A stretch of 64,000 bases of DNA from an uncultured Lachnospiraceae bacterium. GTDB lineage: Bacteria; Bacillota; Clostridia; Lachnospirales; Lachnospiraceae. The notes under the pieces were generated by a model. It was given only the letters and a program-made list of their open reading frames with translations. It was not told where the DNA came from and made no database searches. Position 1 is the stretch's first letter. Each line of letters starts with the position of its first letter. Location of the stretch: assembly GCA_947630695.1 (NCBI GenBank), contig CANRIM010000005.1, positions 1-64,000 of the forward strand, given 5' to 3'. Below are positions 34,436 through 42,822 of this stretch, one piece after another. A program made the position numbers and the translations under genes.

Positions 34436-35767
34436 ATGCTGAAAGGAACTTTTTTCGGAGGGATCCATCCCTTTGACGGAAAAGAAATGTCGAAAAACAA
34501 GCCGATTGTGGATTATGTTCCCAAGGGAGACATGGTCTATCCGCTGCAGCAGCATCTGGGGGCGCCTGCGGTACCGGTGGTCGGAAAAGGCGATTACGTC
34601 CGGCACGGTCAGCTGATTGCGGAGGCAGGCGGATTTGTATCCGCGCCGGTTTACGCGGCATGTTCCGGTTTTGTCAAAACCATCGAACCGCATCTGACCG
34701 TCAGCGGCGATATGGTGGAATCCATTATTATAGAAAATGACGGAAAATTTGCGCCTTTGGAACAGAAAAAGACAGAGAAGCAAGACACAGCTTTGACGCC
34801 GCAGCTGATTTTGGAACGGATCCGGGAAGCCGGCGTGGTCGGCATGGGCGGCGCGGGATTTCCCACCCATGTCAAACTGGCGCCGAAAAATCCGGAGCAG
34901 ATCGATTACATTATTGTCAACTGCTCGGAGTGCGAACCTTATCTGACTTCGGATTACCGGAGAATGATTGAAAATCCCGAGATGATTATTGAAGGACTGG
35001 AATACATACTTGCGATTTTCCCTCATGCAAAAGGGATTATTGCAGTAGAAGACAATAAAGCGGACGCGGCGGTGAAACTGGAAAAACTCTGTATCAACAA
35101 GCCTGCGATTTCCGTGAGCCTTTTGAAAACAAAATATCCGCAAGGGTCGGAGCGGCAGCTGATTTACGCCTGTACCGGGCGGAAGATCAACAGCAGTATG
35201 CTTCCGGCGGACGGCGGCTGCATCGTACAGAATACCGATACCGTCTGTGCCGTCCGGGATGCGGTGGCGGAAGAAAAACCGCTGATGTACCGGATCGTGA
35301 CGGTGACCGGCGACGCGGTGAAAAATCCCGTGAATTTCCGGGTGCCCATCGGCACTTCCTATGCGGAGCTGGCAAAGGAGGCCGGAGGCTTTGTGAAGGA
35401 ACCCGCCCAGATCATTTCCGGAGGTCCTTTGATGGGGATTTCCCTGTTTGATATCGACGTGCCGGTGATCAAGACGAGTTCCGCTCTGCTGTGCCTGACG
35501 GAAAACGACGTCAGACAGCACAGACAGACCGCATGCATCAACTGCGGCCGGTGCGCGGACGCCTGTCCGGAACAGCTGATGCCTATGCGGCTTCTGCGGG
35601 CGGTGGCGGCTGCCGATCGGGACACCTTCCTGAAATTATACGGCATGGAGTGCATTGAGTGCGGCGCCTGTTCCTATATCTGTCCGGCGAAGCAGCCGCT
35701 GACACATAGCTTCCGCACCATGCGGCGCAATATCATGGCGGAGAAAAAACGGGGAGGAGAGAAATAA
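34436..35767 (+). CDS. rnfC: Rnf complex subunit C (NADH-binding, 2x[4Fe-4S])
   Basis: Peripheral subunit where Rnf exchanges electrons with NAD+; 443 aa. GGIHPFDGKE at the start is typical, followed by the flavin/NADH-site region GVVGMGGAGFPTHVKL and EPYLTSDYRRM. Two ferredoxin motifs follow near the C-terminus: CINCGRCADACP and CIECGACSYICP. Rnf links ferredoxin oxidation and NAD+ reduction to export of Na+ or H+. GGAGG before 34436 sets the start. First gene of the rnf operon, abutting rnfD. Confidence 0.96.
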   Translation: MLKGTFFGGIHPFDGKEMSKNKPIVDYVPKGDMVYPLQQHLGAPAVPVVGKGDYVRHGQLIAEAGGFVSAPVYAACSGFVKTIEPHLTVSGDMVESIIIENDGKFAPLEQKKTEKQDTALTPQLILERIREAGVVGMGGAGFPTHVKLAPKNPEQIDYIIVNCSECEPYLTSDYRRMIENPEMIIEGLEYILAIFPHAKGIIAVEDNKADAAVKLEKLCINKPAISVSLLKTKYPQGSERQLIYACTGRKINSSMLPADGGCIVQNTDTVCAVRDAVAEEKPLMYRIVTVTGDAVKNPVNFRVPIGTSYAELAKEAGGFVKEPAQIISGGPLMGISLFDIDVPVIKTSSALLCLTENDVRQHRQTACINCGRCADACPEQLMPMRLLRAVAAADRDTFLKLYGMECIECGACSYICPAKQPLTHSFRTMRRNIMAEKKRGGEK

Positions 35768-36739
35768 ATGTCTGCGAAATACAGTAATCCGGAAGTTTCC
35801 GCTTCACCGCATGTGCGCGCGAAACTCAGTACGTCCCATATCATGCAGCTGGTGGTTCTGGCGCTGATTCCCAGCGGATGCTACGGCGTTTACCATTTTG
35901 GCATCAACGCATTGTTTCATATATTGATCACGGTTGCTGCCTGCGTGGCTTCGGAATTTCTTTTTACGCATTTCATGCATAAACCGTTGACGGTGACCGA
36001 CGGCAGCGCCGTGGTGACCGGCCTGCTGCTGGCCTATTGCCTGCCGGTGGCGGCGCCTTTGTGGATGGGCGCTGTGGGCGGCGTGTTTGCCATTATCGTG
36101 GTAAAGCAGCTGTTCGGCGGCCTGGGCCACAACTTTATGAATCCGGCGCTGGCGGCAAGGTGCTTCCTGCTGCTTTCCTTTCCGAAGCTGATGACGGATT
36201 ATACTTATGGACTGTATGATTCGATTTCATCCGCAACGCCCCTGCAGCTGCTGAAAGAGAGCGGCGATCTGGGGGATATCAGTGTGCGGGACATGGTATT
36301 CGGCAATATCGGCGGTACCATCGGCGAGACCTGTACCATTGCCATTTTGCTGGGGGCGCTGATTCTGCTGATGTTTAATATCATCGATATTAAAATACCT
36401 GCTATCATTCTGGCGACGTTTTCCGTGTGTATCATGCTGTTTAACTATCTGCTGGGCACACATGATTTTAATATTTATTACCTGTCTGCACAGTTATCCG
36501 GCGGCGGCCTGATGCTGGGGGCATGGTTTATGGCAACGGATTATGTCACCCGGCCGGTGAACACCAAAGGACAGGTGATTTACGCCGTGCTGATCGGCAT
36601 GCTGATTGCCGTTTTCCGGTGGTTTGGCAATAACGCCGAAGGCGCATCCTTTGCCATTATTTTCGCAAATCTGCTGACACCGCTGCTGGAGCGGCTGCCG
36701 GTGAGAAAAGCGTTCGGAACAGGAGGGAAACAGGCGTGA
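35768..36739 (+). CDS. rnfD: Rnf complex subunit D
   Basis: An integral membrane subunit of 323 aa with about nine membrane helices. The covalent FMN attachment motif is visible as SSATPLQL, with Thr157 as the likely flavinylated residue. SPHVRAKLSTSHIM at the N-terminus and DYVTRPVNTKGQV near the C-terminus are family features. It starts immediately after the rnfC stop codon and overlaps rnfG by GTGA. Confidence 0.96.
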   Translation: MSAKYSNPEVSASPHVRAKLSTSHIMQLVVLALIPSGCYGVYHFGINALFHILITVAACVASEFLFTHFMHKPLTVTDGSAVVTGLLLAYCLPVAAPLWMGAVGGVFAIIVVKQLFGGLGHNFMNPALAARCFLLLSFPKLMTDYTYGLYDSISSATPLQLLKESGDLGDISVRDMVFGNIGGTIGETCTIAILLGALILLMFNIIDIKIPAIILATFSVCIMLFNYLLGTHDFNIYYLSAQLSGGGLMLGAWFMATDYVTRPVNTKGQVIYAVLIGMLIAVFRWFGNNAEGASFAIIFANLLTPLLERLPVRKAFGTGGKQA

Positions 36740-37338
36740 AGGAAATTATGAAAAGCACGCTGATCCTTTTGGTCATTACACTGGTTTCCGGTTTCCTGCT
36801 GGGATTTGTCAATGACCTGACCAAGGATTCAATTGAGGAACGGAATATCGAGGCAAAGACCGCGTCCCTGCAAAGCGTGGTAGGAGACGAATACCGGGTC
36901 GCGCTGGATGAAGAAGTAAAAATTGATCAGCCGGAGGGCTCTGAAAATATTGAGATCGAAGAGGCCTATAAGGTGTATGATGAAAGCGATGCGGTGGCAG
37001 GTATGGTACTGCTTCTGTTTACCTCGGATTGCTACGGAGACGAAATGGAGCTGTCCTTAGGCATCCTGCAGTCTGACAAGAAGAAGGACGCAGCGGAGAT
37101 TTCCGGCATTGATTTCTTAAGTCTGAACGAAACGCCGGGTCTGGGCATGAACGCGGATGAGGAGGAATTCAAAGCGCAGTTTAAGCATCAGGACGCGGAA
37201 GCACTGCAGGTGACCAAGAATACGCCGCAGGATCAGGAAATTGAAGCCATTTCCGGCGCCACCATTACGTCTAATGCGGTGACCAATGCGGTGAATGCCG
37301 GACTGGCCTTTTATAACCAAGTGAAGGAGGAACTTTAA
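36736..37338 (+). CDS. rnfG: Rnf complex subunit G
   Basis: Encodes 200 aa: one N-terminal membrane anchor (LILLVITLVSGFLLGFV) and an extracytoplasmic FMN domain. The flavinylation motif SGATITS is present with Thr176. The start is GTG, overlapping the rnfD stop codon (GTGA), with AGGAGG about ten bases upstream. It relays electrons between RnfD/E and the other subunits. Normal length. Confidence 0.95.
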   Translation: MKEIMKSTLILLVITLVSGFLLGFVNDLTKDSIEERNIEAKTASLQSVVGDEYRVALDEEVKIDQPEGSENIEIEEAYKVYDESDAVAGMVLLLFTSDCYGDEMELSLGILQSDKKKDAAEISGIDFLSLNETPGLGMNADEEEFKAQFKHQDAEALQVTKNTPQDQEIEAISGATITSNAVTNAVNAGLAFYNQVKEEL

Positions 37339-38055
37339 ATGAAACAGGCTCTGGAACGTTTGGTTAACGGAATTTTTAAAGAAAATCCCACCTTTGTGCT
37401 GCTGCTGGGTATGTGTCCCACGCTGGCGGTCACCACCAGCGCCATCAACGGTGCAGGTATGGGTCTTGCCACTATGGCAGTGCTGGTTATGTCCAATATG
37501 CTGATTTCCATGCTGCGGAACGTGATTCCCGATAAGGTGCGGATGCCGGCCTATATCGTCATCATCGCCACCTTTGTAACCATCGTGGAATTTCTGATGA
37601 AGGCCTATGCGCCCCAGTCCTTAAATGACAGTCTGGGCATCTATATCCCGCTGATCGTGGTCAACTGTATTATCATGGGCAGAGCGGAAAGCTATGCCGG
37701 CAAAAACAAAGTGATTCCGTCGATTTTTGACGGCATCGGCATGGGCCTTGGCTTTACCCTGGCGCTGACCATCATCGGTCTGGTGCGGGAACTGCTGGGA
37801 AACGGCTCCGCCTTCGGATTCCGTTTCGCGGATCATGCGGAGATCTTCGGCATTTACGAACCCATGAAAATCTTTGTCATGGCTCCCGGCGCTTTCTTTA
37901 TCCTGGCGCTTTTAACCGGCATCCGCAACAAGCTGGGCGTTGGAAAATCTAAAGACGGGGCGGCCTGTCATGACGATACCTGCGCCGGCTGCGGGCAGTA
38001 TCCCTATTGTCAGGGCCATATCCAACAGGAAGCAAAGGAGGAAACGGCAGAGTGA
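37339..38055 (+). CDS. rnfE: Rnf complex subunit E, with a Cys/His-rich C-terminal tail
   Basis: Encodes 238 aa, an integral membrane protein of about six helices with the family motifs NPTFVLLLGMCPTLAVTTSA and IPLIVVNCIIMGRAE. It carries a C-terminal extension of about 35 residues containing ACHDDTCAGCGQYPYCQGH (four Cys and two His). This could bind a metal ion or be a local adornment common to some Clostridia. The stop codon overlaps the GTG start of rnfA. Confidence 0.95.
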   Translation: MKQALERLVNGIFKENPTFVLLLGMCPTLAVTTSAINGAGMGLATMAVLVMSNMLISMLRNVIPDKVRMPAYIVIIATFVTIVEFLMKAYAPQSLNDSLGIYIPLIVVNCIIMGRAESYAGKNKVIPSIFDGIGMGLGFTLALTIIGLVRELLGNGSAFGFRFADHAEIFGIYEPMKIFVMAPGAFFILALLTGIRNKLGVGKSKDGAACHDDTCAGCGQYPYCQGHIQQEAKEETAE

Positions 38056-38660
38056 AAACGCTTTTGTTGATTATCATCGGATCGGCGCTGGCCAATAACG
38101 TGGTGCTGAGCCAGTTTCTGGGACTGTGTCCGTTCCTCGGTGTTTCCAGAAAAATCAAAACCGCGGCGGGCATGGGCGTAGCGGTCATATTCGTCATTAC
38201 GGTTTCTTCCCTTGTGACTTCGGTCATTTATAAATTTGTACTGGCCAATCCGGCAGTTCTTGACGGCAGTCTGGTCTATCTGAATACGATTGTCTTCATT
38301 CTGATCATTGCCGCGCTGGTACAGCTGGTGGAACTGGTGCTGAAAAAATATTCGCCGGCGCTGCATAAGGCTCTTGGCGTCTATCTGCCGCTGATTACCA
38401 CAAACTGCGCGGTGCTGGGCGTGGCGCTGAACAATGTTGCTGATTACAAAGATGAGAAAGCATCGTTGTTTATCGGGCATAGTGTGCTTACCGGGTTCTG
38501 CGTGGCCGTGGGCTTTACCTTCGCGATTCTGATACTGGCGGGTATCCGGGAAAAGACGGAAGGCAGCGATATTCCCGCACCCTTAAAAGGAATGCCCATC
38601 ACCCTGATTACGGCGGGGCTGATGGCAATCGCCTTTATGGGATTTCAGGGATTAATCTGA
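38052..38660 (+). CDS. rnfA: Rnf complex subunit A
   Basis: Encodes 202 aa, an integral membrane subunit paired with RnfE and resembling it by inverted topology. Family motifs: SALANNVVLSQFLGLCPFLGVS and ITTNCAVLGVAL, each with the conserved Cys that sits near the intramembrane FeS cluster. The start is GTG at 38052, with GGAGG upstream, overlapping the rnfE stop (GTGA). A longer in-frame start at 38007 lies inside rnfE and is unlikely. Confidence 0.95.
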   Translation: MKTLLLIIIGSALANNVVLSQFLGLCPFLGVSRKIKTAAGMGVAVIFVITVSSLVTSVIYKFVLANPAVLDGSLVYLNTIVFILIIAALVQLVELVLKKYSPALHKALGVYLPLITTNCAVLGVALNNVADYKDEKASLFIGHSVLTGFCVAVGFTFAILILAGIREKTEGSDIPAPLKGMPITLITAGLMAIAFMGFQGLI

Positions 38661-38843
38661 AGATTACAGCGTCAAAAGCTCGAATCCACGGTATGCTTGC
38701 ATACCGTTGGGTGAGAAGCTTTATGACGCGCCCCAACATGAGGAAGAAGTGGGGTAGGGGCCCCATGGATTCCGAATGTTGGGTAGGATTGTGAAAGCTG
38801 CGAAGCAGCGTAACAATCCGTAATCCTTTTTGACGCCCGAATC
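38661..38843 (+). repeat. Structured element B2 (composite) between rnfA and rnfB
   Basis: The left module matches element B1: GCGTC (38669-38673) pairs with GACGC (38725-38729), AAAGCT with AGCTTT (38675-38680 with 38717-38722), and CGGTATG-CTTG-CATACCG (38689-38706) forms the cap. It is followed by CCCAACAT/ATGTTGGG enclosing a G/C-rich part, and by a GGATTGT ... ACAATCC hairpin (about 38786-38819) with inner GCTGC-GAA-GCAGC. The first arm can alternatively pair with CTTTTTGACGC (38826-38836). No T-run follows. It occupies most of the 223-bp gap. Confidence 0.75.
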
Positions 38844-38883
38844 ATCTAATTTATATACTATTTATATACTAGGAGAAGAAAAC

Positions 38884-39681
38884 ATGGATTGGTTTTCAAT
38901 ATTGATTGCAACAGCCGCGGTAGGCTGTATCGGGCTTTTGATCGGCCTGCTGCTGGGACTTGCCGCAAAAAAACTGGCGGTAAAGGAAGACCGTAAGGTA
39001 ACGCAGATTCTGGAACTGCTGCCGGGCAACAACTGCGGCGGCTGCGGTTATGCGGGCTGCGCGGATCTGGCGAAAGCCATCGCCTCTGGCGCAGCTTCGG
39101 CGGCTTCCTGTCCGGTGGGCGGCGAGACGGTTTCCACCCGGATCGGCGAACTGCTGGGAGAAACGGCTGCTTTTGAAAAGCGAACGGCTTTTGTGGCCTG
39201 CAGCGGCAGCTGTGAGATCGTTGAAAAGAAATATGATTATTATGGAGAAAAATCCTGCGAGCTGATGGACTATGTCCCGGGAAAAGGGGAAAAGCGCTGT
39301 CAAAGCGCTTGCTTAGGTTACGGCTCCTGTGTTAAAGTATGTACATACGATGCGATATCGGTCCGGGACGGCGTGGCCGTGGTGGATCCGGAAAAATGCA
39401 GCGCCTGCGGAAAGTGCGTGCAGGCCTGTCCCAAGCACCTGATCCGGCTGGTGCCGGTGAAACAGAAGGTGGTGCTGGCCTGTTCTTCCCACGATATCGG
39501 CAAAAATGTCATGAGTGCCTGTGAAAAGGGCTGTATCGGCTGTAAGAAGTGTGAAAGAAGCTGCCCGAAAAAGGCAATCGTTGTGAAAAATAATCTTCCG
39601 GAGATTGACGAATCGCTTTGCGTCGGCTGCGGCATCTGCGTCAGAGACTGCCCGCGGGGCGTACTTTTGCGCAGGCAGTAA
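38884..39681 (+). CDS. rnfB: Rnf complex subunit B (ferredoxin-type)
   Basis: Encodes 265 aa: one N-terminal membrane helix, then the Fe4S4 domain GNNCGGCGYAGCADLAKAI, then ferredoxin-like clusters (CLGYGSCVKVC, CSACGKCVQACP, CIGCKKCERSCP and CVGCGICVRDCP). This is the entry point for electrons from reduced ferredoxin. AGGAGAAG precedes the ATG. The gene is separated from rnfA by the 223-bp spacer that holds element B2, although the other five rnf genes abut or overlap. Confidence 0.95.
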   Translation: MDWFSILIATAAVGCIGLLIGLLLGLAAKKLAVKEDRKVTQILELLPGNNCGGCGYAGCADLAKAIASGAASAASCPVGGETVSTRIGELLGETAAFEKRTAFVACSGSCEIVEKKYDYYGEKSCELMDYVPGKGEKRCQSACLGYGSCVKVCTYDAISVRDGVAVVDPEKCSACGKCVQACPKHLIRLVPVKQKVVLACSSHDIGKNVMSACEKGCIGCKKCERSCPKKAIVVKNNLPEIDESLCVGCGICVRDCPRGVLLRRQ

Positions 39682-39713
39682 AACCGGGGAAAGAAAGGAA
39701 AGGGGTTATACCA

Positions 39714-40976
39714 ATGTACGATGTAAAAAAATCTTATGAGGCGGCAAAGGCATTTTACGCGCAGTACGGAATCGATACGGACGCGGTGATCAAAGCGGCG
39801 GACGCGGTTCCTATTTCCATGCACTGCTGGCAGGGCGACGATGTGGAAGGCTGTGAAGTCAAAGAAGAAAAAAGTTTAAGCGGCGGCATTCAGACCACCG
39901 GAAACTATCCGGGGAAAGCCCGCAACGCCGATGAACTGCGCAGCGATATCGAAACCGCCATGCGCTTCATTCCGGGTACTTTAAAGCTCAACCTGCACGC
40001 CAGCTATGCGGAGAGCGATACCTTTGTAGACAGAAATGAAATCGAGCCGAAGCATTTTGAAAAATGGGCGGACTGGGCAGTGGAAAAAGGCATCGGCCTG
40101 GACTTCAATCCCACCTATTTTTCCCATCCCAAGAGCGAGCATGGCACACTTTCCAGCGCAGATGAGGATATCCGCAATTTCTGGATCGAGCACGGCATCC
40201 GCTGCCGCAGAATCGGCCAGTATTTCTATGAAAGAACCGGTATGCCCTGTGTGATCAATCACTGGACCTCCGACGGCGCGAAGGAAGTGCCTGTGGACAC
40301 CCTGGCCCCCAGAATCCGGCTGAAAGAAAGCTACGACCGGGTATTTGAAGCCACAAAGGACGTGAAGGGCGTCATCGACGGCATCGAATCCAAAGTGTTC
40401 GGCATCGGCGTGGAAAGCTATACTACCGGTTCCCATGAATTCTGCATGGGTTATGTAATGAAGGCCAACAAGGATCACATCATTATGACGCTGGATACGG
40501 GACATTATCATCCCACCGAAGTGGTGAGCGCGAAGCTCTCCTCCATCTTCACTTTCAGCAAAAATGTGCTGCTGCACGTTTCCCGTCCGGTACGCTGGGA
40601 TTCCGATCATGTAGTCAGCTTCGACGACGAGACGAGAGCGATCATGAATGAACTGGTGCGCATGGATAAGCTGAAAGATACTTTTATTGCCACGGATTTC
40701 TTCGATGCTTCCATCAACCGGATCGCGGCCTGGGCTATCGGCCTGCGGAATACGAGAAAAGCGATTCTGGCCGCTATGCTGCAGCCGGTAGCGCAGATGA
40801 AGCAGCTGGAAAAAGACGGCGACGTGACCGGTACGCTGGCATTTGCGGAAGAGTTCAAGGCAGCGCCGGTGAGCCTGGTGTGGGATTACTACTGCGAGAC
40901 CACGGGCAAGGGCAAAGGCCTGGAATGGCTGGACGACGTCAGAGCTTATGAAAAAGACGTGCTTTCGAAACGGTAA
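39714..40976 (+). CDS. rhaA: L-rhamnose isomerase
   Basis: Converts L-rhamnose to L-rhamnulose, 420 aa, normal for the family. Typical blocks: ISMHCWQGDDVEGCE at the start, IQTTGNYPGKARN, LKLNLHASYAE, GLDFNPTYFSHPKS, MTLDTGHYHPTEVVSAKLSS and FIATDFFDASINRIAAW, the last with metal-binding Asp. It sits 32 bp after rnfB with no terminator between and without rhaB, rhaD or a regulator nearby. It is therefore an orphan sugar gene, perhaps read through from rnf. AAGGGG precedes the ATG. Confidence 0.95.
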   Translation: MYDVKKSYEAAKAFYAQYGIDTDAVIKAADAVPISMHCWQGDDVEGCEVKEEKSLSGGIQTTGNYPGKARNADELRSDIETAMRFIPGTLKLNLHASYAESDTFVDRNEIEPKHFEKWADWAVEKGIGLDFNPTYFSHPKSEHGTLSSADEDIRNFWIEHGIRCRRIGQYFYERTGMPCVINHWTSDGAKEVPVDTLAPRIRLKESYDRVFEATKDVKGVIDGIESKVFGIGVESYTTGSHEFCMGYVMKANKDHIIMTLDTGHYHPTEVVSAKLSSIFTFSKNVLLHVSRPVRWDSDHVVSFDDETRAIMNELVRMDKLKDTFIATDFFDASINRIAAWAIGLRNTRKAILAAMLQPVAQMKQLEKDGDVTGTLAFAEEFKAAPVSLVWDYYCETTGKGKGLEWLDDVRAYEKDVLSKR

Positions 40977-41028
40977 AATACGAATCTCCGCGAGGCGGCG
41001 GTAATTGAAAATTCAAACAATAAAAGCA

Positions 41029-41091
41029 AACGCCCGTTTCCGGCGGCAGGAATGATGAACCTGCTGTATCGGAAACGGGTGTTCAATTTTT
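41029..41091 (+). terminator. Terminator after rhaA
   Basis: ACGCCCGTTTCCG pairs with CGGAAACGGGTGT, with a second inner stem (GGCGGCAGG / CCTGCTGT), and TTCAATTTTT follows. Confidence 0.85.
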
Positions 41092-41099
41092 AGAGCATA

Positions 41100-41147
41100 T
41101 TATTTTCCGAACAGATCACTGTGCGTCCCGGCAATATTGCGGTTCAT
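41100..41147 (-). pseudogene. Collapsed toxin gene (RelE/YafQ-like), 15 codons
   Basis: The minus-strand reading frame begins ATGA-overlapped with the antitoxin stop, exactly where a toxin gene would start, and encodes MNRNIAGTHSDLFGK. The last nine residues (GTHSDLFGK) resemble the conserved C-terminus of RelE/YafQ-type toxins (RTGTHxxLFG). This looks like a start and an end joined in frame by deletion of the roughly 75-80 internal codons. Established knowledge: relB-relE style pairs usually overlap this way. The resemblance is short, so this is a reasoned inference. Confidence 0.6.
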
Positions 41148-41305
41148 CGCTTCAGCTCCCGGAGTGCTTCTTCTACATCGGAATAGTGCTTTACGTTTGG
41201 ATCACGTGCAATCCGCTCTGCTTCTAACATAGCAGCAATTGTTTCTTTGTTGGGCTGATCTGGTCGTAACATGCGGTCGTTGAAATTTGTTGTTGTATTT
41301 GCCAT
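41144..41305 (-). CDS. RelB/DinJ-type antitoxin, orphaned
   Basis: Encodes 53 aa: MANTTTNFNDRMLRPDQPN then NKETIAAMLEAERIARDPN and KHYSDVEEALRELKR, a pattern seen in the C-terminal toxin-wrapping part of RelB/DinJ/ParD-like antitoxins. The N-terminal ribbon-helix-helix appears very short, so the gene may itself be truncated. AAAGGGATC lies about nine bases before 41305 and supports this start over an in-frame ATG 17 codons upstream. The toxin that should follow is reduced to 15 codons. A promoter is visible at 41339-41367. Confidence 0.65.
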   Translation of the reverse strand: MANTTTNFNDRMLRPDQPNKETIAAMLEAERIARDPNVKHYSDVEEALRELKR

Positions 41306-41338
41306 AAAATGATCCCTTTCTTTATCAGCTGTACATAT

Positions 41339-41367
41339 ATGATATGCCATTTGCATTGCAAAATCAA
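41339..41367 (-). promoter_or_regulatory. Promoter of the orphan antitoxin gene
   Basis: On the minus strand TTGATT (41367-41362) and TATCAT (41344-41339) are spaced by 17 bp, 33 bp upstream of the start codon at 41305. The spacer holds the inverted repeat TTGCAATGCAA, which could be an autoregulatory operator as is usual for antitoxins. Confidence 0.55.
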
Positions 41368-41380
41368 CTCATAAGATAGA

Positions 41381-42592
41381 TTATACTATCAGCGGCCTTT
41401 TGTATTCATTCATGGGGGGACAGCCGTATTTGGCGCAGACAAGGGATTCATAGAGATGGGCCGCGTCCAGATCTTTCTGCAGCCTTTCCGCAGCGGCAGG
41501 TTCAAGTGCGGGCATCTGGGCGGACAGCCTGGTAATCAGCGGAATCCGTGCCTGCTTCGAAAGCAGGGAAAGGAGGGTCTTGTCTTTACAGCCCAGCACC
41601 CGTCCGTAAAAGGCGCGGTAGTCGATGCGGCTGCCGGTGGAAAATTTCCCCCGGTGGATTTCCAGTAATATATGAATCAGCACCCGTTTGATACGGGAGA
41701 GGGTATAGTCTTTGGAACTTAGACGTGCCAGCAAATCCGCATAATCCCTGACATCAAAACAGCAGTTTTTGATCCGATTGGCCAGAAACGGATTGCAGTC
41801 TCCATAGAGGGAAAGGCTTTCAGCGTCCTGCTGCAAAAGTTTGGGCAGCAGCAGTGAAAATATATCTTCTTCAAAGAGAAATCCCCGCTGCTGTTCATAG
41901 GATTTTAAGATTTCACAGGCAGTTGCGGGGACAGCTCCTGCCACATCCTGCCCCTGCCGCAGTGCCTTTCGCAGGGCAGAAGCGGAGGAAAAACCTTCAT
42001 ATAGCTTTTGGTCGCGGTGGTCAGCGCCGATCCTTGCAATGGCAATGGGCCGGATATGACTGCCGTTTGACAGAAGCGATTTCAGATATTCGATGGCAAG
42101 AATGTTATTGGGACTGTTTAAAAGCGTGTCGCTGACGTTGGGAAGTCTGCGCCTTATGGCGGCTGCTCTGGCCGCCGGATAGGAAAGCCCTGCAGCGCAG
42201 GCTTCTTTGATTTCATTTTCAAAGTCTGCCGGTGCATCCAGCAGTAAGGCGGTGATTTCCGTAAGCAGTTCCAGATCCGCATCTTCACAGCCGAAGACCA
42301 GACTGTCTACGGCACCCAACGCATCGATCAAAGATATGGCGCCGCCTGCAAAGCCTTCTGCACTGGCCGTGGCGGACAGCACAGGCAGCTCTATCACCAG
42401 ATCCGCGCCGTTTTGCAGCGCCATCCGGGTTCTGGCATATTTATCCAGCAGTGCCGGTTCCCCCCGCTGCACGAAATCCCCGCTCATCACAACAAGGCAG
42501 GCGTCTGCGCCTGCCTGCTTCGCCTGCTCTATGAGATGGCGATGGCCGTTATGAAAAGGATTAAATTCTGCGATAATGGCTGAAATATGCAT
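41381..42592 (-). CDS. tmcAL: tRNA(Met) cytidine acetate ligase (YlbM family)
   Basis: Encodes 403 aa. The N-terminal nucleotidyltransferase motif AEFNPFHNGHRHLIEQAK, with the HxGH signature, and VVMSGDFVQRGEPALLDKYART identify the TmcAL/YlbM family, which makes N4-acetylcytidine at the wobble base of elongator tRNA-Met using acetate and ATP. An in-frame ATG six codons earlier exists, but GGGAG six bases before 42592 favours the shorter start. The nearby pta-ackA pathway handles acetate, though that proximity may be chance. Confidence 0.93.
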   Translation of the reverse strand: MHISAIIAEFNPFHNGHRHLIEQAKQAGADACLVVMSGDFVQRGEPALLDKYARTRMALQNGADLVIELPVLSATASAEGFAGGAISLIDALGAVDSLVFGCEDADLELLTEITALLLDAPADFENEIKEACAAGLSYPAARAAAIRRRLPNVSDTLLNSPNNILAIEYLKSLLSNGSHIRPIAIARIGADHRDQKLYEGFSSASALRKALRQGQDVAGAVPATACEILKSYEQQRGFLFEEDIFSLLLPKLLQQDAESLSLYGDCNPFLANRIKNCCFDVRDYADLLARLSSKDYTLSRIKRVLIHILLEIHRGKFSTGSRIDYRAFYGRVLGCKDKTLLSLLSKQARIPLITRLSAQMPALEPAAAERLQKDLDAAHLYESLVCAKYGCPPMNEYKRPLIV

Positions 42593-42628
42593 GGGGTTCT
42601 CCCGGTTCATTTGAAAACAGATGGTTAA

Positions 42629-42656
42629 AGTATATCATTTCTGTCCGGGTTTGCAA
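42629..42656 (-). promoter_or_regulatory. Promoter of tmcAL
   Basis: On the minus strand TTGCAA (42656-42651) and TATACT (42634-42629) have a 16-bp spacer, 37 bp before the start codon at 42592. Confidence 0.6.
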
Positions 42657-42822
42657 GTGCAGCGAATAATTATAAAAGATAAACATTAGAATGTGTTCAG
42701 TAATTTTTGTTTAATATATAATATATTGTTGTTTAATATGACTATTCATTTTTTAGAGTAGAAATGATATCATAATAAATATAAATATATTGTACTATTA
42801 ATTATCAAAAAGGAGGATTCCA

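Noticed and set aside
34325..35521. 398-aa antisense ORF opposite rnfC
   Set aside because: It is a shadow of rnfC and rich in Arg, His and Gln as expected for antisense frames. No start signal is present.
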